From Candolleomyces eurysporus (Eukaryota; Basidiomycota; Agaricomycetes; Agaricales; Psathyrellaceae), in assembly GCA_027579435.1 (NCBI GenBank), contig JANBPK010000770.1, positions 186,001 through 250,000 of the forward strand: a stretch of 64,000 bases of DNA. The letters are read 5' to 3'. The notes under the pieces were generated by a model, which saw only the letters and a list, made by a program, of their open reading frames with translations, had not been told where the DNA came from and searched no databases. Shown here piece by piece: positions 56,707 to 64,000 of the stretch (within the stretch, counting starts at the first letter, position 1; every line of letters starts with the position of its first letter). Made by a program: the position numbers and the translations under genes.

Positions 56707-58448
56707 ATGGATATAGAGTTGCTTTCAACTTTGCTCCGGAATGCGAAGATAGTTTCGGTGGGTCGCTTAAATTCTTTGACATGGATAATCACGGAAATCG
56801 GATGCTGATTCGGTTATTTCATAGTACTTCAATGGTGAGTAGATAGCTCGCTACATTGCTTGAATGGTGGAGAAATCGGAGCTTTTGTATTGACGCCGTG
56901 ACAGTGGTCAGCGCTGTAATTCTGGTAAATTGAGCTTTCTTTCTCCGTCAGAATAGAAAGGTTGAGCCTTTCTAAATCTTAGGTGTATGATATCCTCATC
57001 ACCCTCGACGAGGAAAGCCTGTCTATATGGTCAGGGAAAATGACCTGGTCGAAGATCCTCTACCTCGTCACGAGATATTCAACGCTCATCGAGGTTGGGG
57101 TAGTTCTCTGGGGTAAGTGCTTTGTGTGAACGAATCCACTCCAGGTAAGTGGGCTGACGCCAGCACCCCATATCCATAGAACAGATCGTGCCAGGAACAT
57201 GGTACCGAGGGTGTAAAATCTCTTTTGACATCAACGTATGTAAGTACATTGCCTATTGGCATTAACACATTCATTCAAAGGACCAGCCAACTGAAGCTCT
57301 GCCTCCGTTTGATACAGGGCTGTTTATCATTGGACTGGGAATTGGCGAAAGTGGGTCAAATATTCGCATTCCATCGGGCTATAACTCAACCTATGCTCAA
57401 TATCGGTTAGTCGTTATGAGCTTACGGACGTGGGCAGTGTGGAAACGTGACAAGAACTTGGGGAGATTCTTGTTGGTATTTTGGCCTCTGTGCTGGGGAG
57501 GTGGCTTCGCAATTTGCGGGATATGGTCCAAATCTGTCAAGTGTAACTGGCATCCTCCCCTCGCAGTCGAATACAGAGCTGACCCCTCTTCGATATATCT
57601 AGTCGATCCGTNCCCCCCTGTCCTTGTTCAAAGGATGCTACGTGACAGATGCAAGTTCCATCCTTTTCGTCGCATGGATTATTCTGTTGGTGTATGATAC
57701 GTGTGAGCACCAGCCTCGTCAGTCCTGTGTTTGCCCATGTTGATATCTGCTTGAACGACAGTGAACTTGATCTTGATCTGCATCCCGGCGTACAAATCTT
57801 GCAAGTATCTTAGTCTCTCTTTTAGCGCACCATCTTCCCCTATACGTGGTCATGGAGGCTCATACTCTGGCATTTTCCCCCGGCAGATCGTCTAGGAGGA
57901 AATTCCGAATTCGTCCGTACGGTTTATACAGATGGTTAGTCTCGATTTATCCTTCCCGTGTGTTGAATTTGTCCGCATGCTCATTTTCGCGTTCCAGGCA
58001 TCGTATACTACGCGTACCTGTTTGGTGTGTCCATTCGTCAAGTTTTACTTTTGATAATGTGCACCGGAGCTGAAAACCTGCTAGCGATATCGGCGCTGAA
58101 TATTATCGTTGTGCTCACCTTGCCTCGCGATCTGGCGACGTTACTCTCGATGTACGTATGAGCACACAGCTTACTTTCATCTCAACCTGGTCACTTGCAA
58201 AATCGGTTCTGATCCAATCAATTAGGCCGGAACGTGTTCTACATGCTGCCTTAACATGTCGTGTCGTCCTGCATATCCGTGCACTCACCCGCCAAGAACA
58301 ACAACTTACGACTGAGGCTTCTTCCATCGAATTCGGTGCAAAGTCCAAGTCGAAAGGTACTAAATCCAAGTCGACCTTTGGTAGCGCGGTCACGATGGAT
58401 AGGACGACCGTGCACCCCGCACCGGCCGGCGGGGGAGGAGAAGCGTGA
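56707..58448 (+). CDS. DUF6533-type seven-TM protein, 352 aa
   Basis: Exons 56707-56757, 56825-56834 (10 nt), 56905-56924 (20 nt), 56983-57112, 57180-57239, 57318-57350, 57411-57702, 57762-57800, 57887-57934, 57998-58151 and 58226-58448 are in phase and give 352 codons if the N at 57612 is dropped. The N-terminal DUF6533 signature is VYDILITLDEESLSIW followed by KILYLVTRYSTL. Further TM segments include WLFIIGLGIGEIVMSLRTWA, LFKGCYVTDASSILFVAWII, LNLILICIPAYKS and LLAISALNIIVVLTLP. A C-terminal cytoplasmic tail is basic/Ser-rich. The intron 57801-57886 uses a GC donor (T|GCAAGT). Function unknown; a receptor-like role is often assumed for the family. Confidence 0.92.
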
Positions 58449-59093
58449 AGGCCACCTTATGTGAAGTAGGCTAGGGACTCGACATGGTAAAAGGGCTTTC
58501 AATGGGTAATTCGTTCCCGGCAGGGTCGGTAAAGAAATTTAAATCGAGTTTGAAGGCAATTGTCCCTCTGTATTTGTAGTTGCTGCTTTCTCCGTTTTAA
58601 GGTCTCAATTTAATCAGTTATAGTGTGCTCCGTAGGTTCTCCAGCTCCAAGCTGCATACCGGCTCTCAACTTATTTCGCGCGGAAGCCAATGGTGTGTTT
58701 CATGTCCGAAAAGGTTGTTATGGCAAGGGTTCGAAACGTTGACATGTGGCTTCGGAGATTGCCGAGGAAAAGAATTTGCGGTGAATAGACGCTTCGCTCA
58801 TAAGCTGGCCAGACAAAGCTGACAGAATATACAGCGGGTCGATGATGTACGCTCTGGAGAGGTCCATATACACTTGTCTTGACAAATCCGAGCTCTTCGG
58901 AAGACATGGGTTCTGCGAAAACATAGCATCGAATGGCGTCATCAGATCAGTTGCCGGAAGGACTCCTCTTGGAGGTCCGAAAATACACCTAGCTATATAA
59001 GCACTGCTTTGCTTCGTTCCTATCGCACCCTCAGCACCACTTTCAACTTCCTGAGGCTCTCTACTGTCTAAAACATAACATATTGTCCGGAAA
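58449..59093. other. Intergenic, promoter of ADI1
   Basis: No gene seen. The proximal TATA element is listed separately. Confidence 0.5.
58994..59001 (+). promoter_or_regulatory. TATA box candidate for ADI1
   Basis: TATATAAG lies 93 bp before the start codon at 59094, consistent with a leader of about 60-70 nt. Confidence 0.55.
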
Positions 59094-59886
59094 ATGCGAG
59101 CGTACTACTACGATAACCTCCCTGGCGATCAGAGACTCCCGCACGACTGCGTTCCCTCGAGGCCGGTCTCTGCAGAGAAGCTGACACAGATCAACATCAA
59201 GTTTTGGCAGATTCCAGTCGAAGGCTACGAACCCAAGGTCGATGCTGTTGCGAAAGAGCGAGGGTACAAGAACAGGGATCTGATCAACGTTACGAAGGAG
59301 GGTCTGGGTGACGTGCGTATACCAATCTTCCTTCTTGCGGAGCTTTGCCGCCTGACCGTGATTCATGAATATAGATCTATGAAGAGAAGATCAAGAGCTT
59401 CTTCGAAGAGTGTGTACAAGAACGGCTTCTCGTACCTTCCGCGTCCTAACGAGGAAAACAGGCACATGCACGAAGACGAGGAAATCCGGTACATCCTCTC
59501 AGGAAGCGGCTTCTTCGACGTTCGAGGTTAGTTTCCAACTCACCTCAGTTCCCTGATATCAACAGGTCATTGAAATACCGATCCTGTCTTCCGCTGGAAT
59601 AGAATCCCCCTCTGACGAATGGATCCGTCTCGCGGTCGAACCCGGTGACCTGCTCGTCATTCCTGCTGGTATCTATCACCGCTTCACCCTCGATGAAAAC
59701 AACGCCATCAAAGCGCTGCGTCTGTTCCAGGTAGGTAATCTTTAAGGTTCATCGCCAAGATTGGCTCGCGAGCCCTTTGTTTGAAACCAGGACGAACCCA
59801 AATGGATCCCATACAACCGTGGCCCGGAGACGGAAGTTAATGTGCACCGCATCGAGTACCTCAGGACTATTGGTGTCGGTGCTTAG
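59094..59886 (+). CDS. ADI1: Acireductone dioxygenase, 180 aa
   Basis: The enzyme of the methionine salvage pathway that oxidises acireductone; with Fe(II) it yields formate and the keto acid precursor of methionine. Exons 59094-59312, 59375-59409, 59462-59526, 59603-59730 and 59791-59886 join in phase to 180 codons plus stop, the normal length. The cupin metal ligands are all present: His86, His88 and Glu92 in HMHEDEE, and His132 in IPAGIYHRF. The N-terminus [18 protein letters not shown] and the tail [12 protein letters not shown] are typical. Cytosolic; nothing unusual apart from compact introns. Confidence 0.97.
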
Positions 59887-60331
59887 TTGAGAGAGTTACT
59901 TGCAAATTGGAATGCTGTGTAATGTGAGTGTTAGGTCGCTTCTCCTCTAGAGGATCACTGACAATGTGGTAGATACGGGGAAGTTTATGCTTAATTAACG
60001 CCAGCAAATCCCATTCTTGTTTTGCCGCTTCTCTTCAGACTTCCGGCGCCGTTGAGTCCAGGCGTTACTAGGTGAGTGCTACTAGCGAGGGCTCCTCAAT
60101 GTCCCACCTGGAGTGTCCTAGCTTGCTTCGAAATTTGTGGTCTTGTTCAAGTCGCTCAATCGAATCTAGAGCGCCAGGAAATTGCGAAAGAAAAAGCACA
60201 TTAAACATTCGAATTCGCCATTATGGCATAATACATTTGGATCAACAAGAATATAGCAAAAACCTCCATTATCTCGATTCTGTATAAGTCTGACAAGCCA
60301 GCAAGACTTTCTAACACTTGAACCTTGAAAA
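59887..60331. other. Intergenic between convergent genes
   Basis: 3' flanks of ADI1 and of the subtilase; no gene seen. Confidence 0.5.
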
Positions 60332-62417
<2,086 letters not shown>

Positions 62418-63912
62418 GGTAGCTAGAAGAAGAGCTGAGGTGCGCAGGGTTCGCGAGAGAGGAGGGAACACTCAAAAACTGGTCAAGTGTGGAGAGTCTC
62501 TTGCTCGAATTTTGAGCGAGCTTTTGTACCTTTCCCTCTGCCCCCATTCCAAAAGTGTGTAGTCTCCATCTTGAAAGGCGGCATTCCCAAAATGATATGC
62601 GTAATCCAGAGAGGGTATTGCAGCATGCGACAGTGAGGTGAGCCGCATGTATCGCAAATCCATTTTGAGGGCCACCAACATGCTTTTTGCAGTCGAAAAT
62701 TGTGATATGAATAGGTAAGACAACGTACAATGTCCTAAAACTGCGGTGGCTTACCTATTTCACGACACTCTGCAGCATCGCCGTCATTTTGTTTGGACTC
62801 TTTTGACTATGACAAGCTTCCGGTACCTGTCTAACCTTTCGCAATTTCGCTAATTGGGCAAAGAGGCAGTGTGAATAACAGCCCTCAAGGAGCCAAAGAA
62901 GCTTCATGAACGAGAAGGCCAGCACCCGAATCCGACACTATGGCAAGGTCCGCTGCTTTGCGTACCTCACGGAACGCACGAGGAGCGGCGTCATACAAAG
63001 ACTGTCCAAAAGAAGCTTTCGAACATCTAGACGGCGGGAGGATATTTATAGAATGTAATCTAAGAGGTGATAAATCGATAGGAAGAAAGTCGGAAGGTGG
63101 AAATCAGGCTCACTGACCGAGAGACATGGAAGTGTACACCATGCAGCACTTCATCTCCTCACTTCTTGCGCTTCTTTTCATCATGGAATCATATGGCGCC
63201 GTTGAGCTTGGCATGCGGCGGTCGTGTGCAACAGCGAAATCGAAGCTACGAAGTCATTCAAAGGCGCACCGTTAAGTCCTATCACGAACTCTACGCAGGA
63301 GAGAAAGAGTTTGCTTGAGGGATTCCACCTAAGCACCGACCAGAGAAGACGTTCTCTGAGTAAAAAACGTTGGAGAGGTGAAGTTCGGGCCCGCAGCTGA
63401 ATACAAATTAAAGTAGAAAACGACCCTTTAGGAGCATTTTCGTCATAGCGTCTTCTCAAAAGCCAAGCAGGGGTGCTTCAAAATAAGCGAGGCCTTCGTC
63501 AGGGTCGTCAATTTTCAAGCGTCGGGACTTCGATCCTTGGGGCCGTTAAGGCGGTCTGGTCCTTGCAAAGCAATTAAGCCAGACCAAGACTCAACCCACC
63601 GGGAAGGCAACTATCCATGTAGGGAAGGTTCCTCCCTGCTATTTTTATATGTCCAAGTCTGTGTAGGTATAAAGTAGTGCACCTGGTGAGAAATGCCTTG
63701 AAGAATTGTAGTGACGCGACCATTAGCACGAGTGCAGGCCATGTACAATGGTGTTGCAGCCAAATACTTGAAATGAGGTGAGAAAGTTGATAGTAAGAGA
63801 CGAACAGCTTGCCAGAAGTGTCGAAACAAGAAGTGATATCTGGGCAATGGGTTGAGTATACGAGCAAGCAGTGTTGTGAGGGCAAGTACTCACAGCTCTT
63901 AATTTTCATCAT
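62418..63912. other. Intergenic, almost empty
   Basis: No supported gene. A minus-strand frame at 63611-63847 contains an ankyrin-like phrase (AATPLYMACTRANGR), but it is isolated and has no start or splice context. Confidence 0.45.
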
Positions 63913-64000
63913 TCACCACTTCATCGGACTGTCACCAGGAGACTGGCTCGAGTCTAGGTAATCACCAAAATCGCGATAGTCAGCGACAACACTGCTCCCG
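63913..64000 (-). CDS. Possible C-terminal end of a gene entering from the right edge
   Basis: A minus-strand frame is open from base 64000 to a TGA at 63915-63913 and reads SVVADYRDFGDYLDSSQSPG then DSPMKW, which has coding-like composition. With only 29 codons this could be chance. No start or domain can be seen. Confidence 0.25.
   Translation of the reverse strand, partial: GSSVVADYRDFGDYLDSSQSPGDSPMKW

Overview
The window is nuclear DNA of a mushroom-forming fungus (Basidiomycota, Agaricomycetes, most likely Agaricales). Genes are intron-dense, with introns mostly 47-92 bp and GT-AG. The window holds families expanded in that class: F-box proteins with an N-terminal coiled coil, DUF6533-type 7TM proteins, DUF6593-like proteins, HSPA12-like Hsp70s, polysaccharide lyase 14, DUF2828, and remnants of agaric protein kinases and Crinkler-like P-loop proteins. 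I rebuilt exons by hand from splice sites and phase. All protein names come from motif and family recognition, not from database searches.

Layout. 1-2.9 kb: two fungus-specific proteins of unknown function, one cut by the left edge. 5.3-7.1 kb: inositol-3-phosphate synthase (INO1). 7.9-11.9 kb: two minus-strand genes, one an unrecognised 374-aa protein and one a 12-exon secreted-domain/TM/cytoplasmic-tail protein. 11.9-15.9 kb: gene-poor, with a dead kinase-like gene. 15.97-20.3 kb: a head-to-head pair, a compact Nup98-motif protein (minus) and the SAGA subunit SPT7 (plus). 20.7-21.8 kb: a penta-EF-hand protein. 21.4-28.1 kb: a segmental tandem duplication that copied the 3' half of the EF-hand gene with about 2.3 kb downstream, followed by local re-amplification of one minus-strand exon. 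28.7-30.8 kb: secreted type-B carboxylesterase. 31.5-32.2 kb: Crinkler-like P-loop pseudogene. 33.7-34.9 kb: 397-aa unknown protein. 36.3-38.8 kb: HSPA12-like Hsp70. 39.6-54.5 kb: dense housekeeping/accessory genes (F-box, bestrophin, two unknown proteins, DUF2828, a second F-box, DUF6593-like). 55.2-58.4 kb: polysaccharide lyase 14 and a DUF6533 7TM protein. 59.1-59.9 kb: acireductone dioxygenase (methionine salvage). 60.3-62.4 kb: secreted proteinase K-like subtilase with 16 exons. The last 1.5 kb is nearly empty apart from a possible gene end at the right edge.

The genes are not co-linear in function; this looks like an ordinary chromosomal arm segment with one local duplication hotspot. 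Inositol synthesis (INO1), methionine salvage (ADI1), SAGA transcription (SPT7) and a nucleoporin-like protein are housekeeping. The esterase, lyase and subtilase are secreted or wall-active hydrolases.

A technical point affects annotation. The window has 13 single Ns, nearly all at the edge of a homopolymer run. In six real genes, deleting the N restores one continuous reading frame, so these Ns are extra positions and not unknown bases. Automated gene calls at those places will be wrong.
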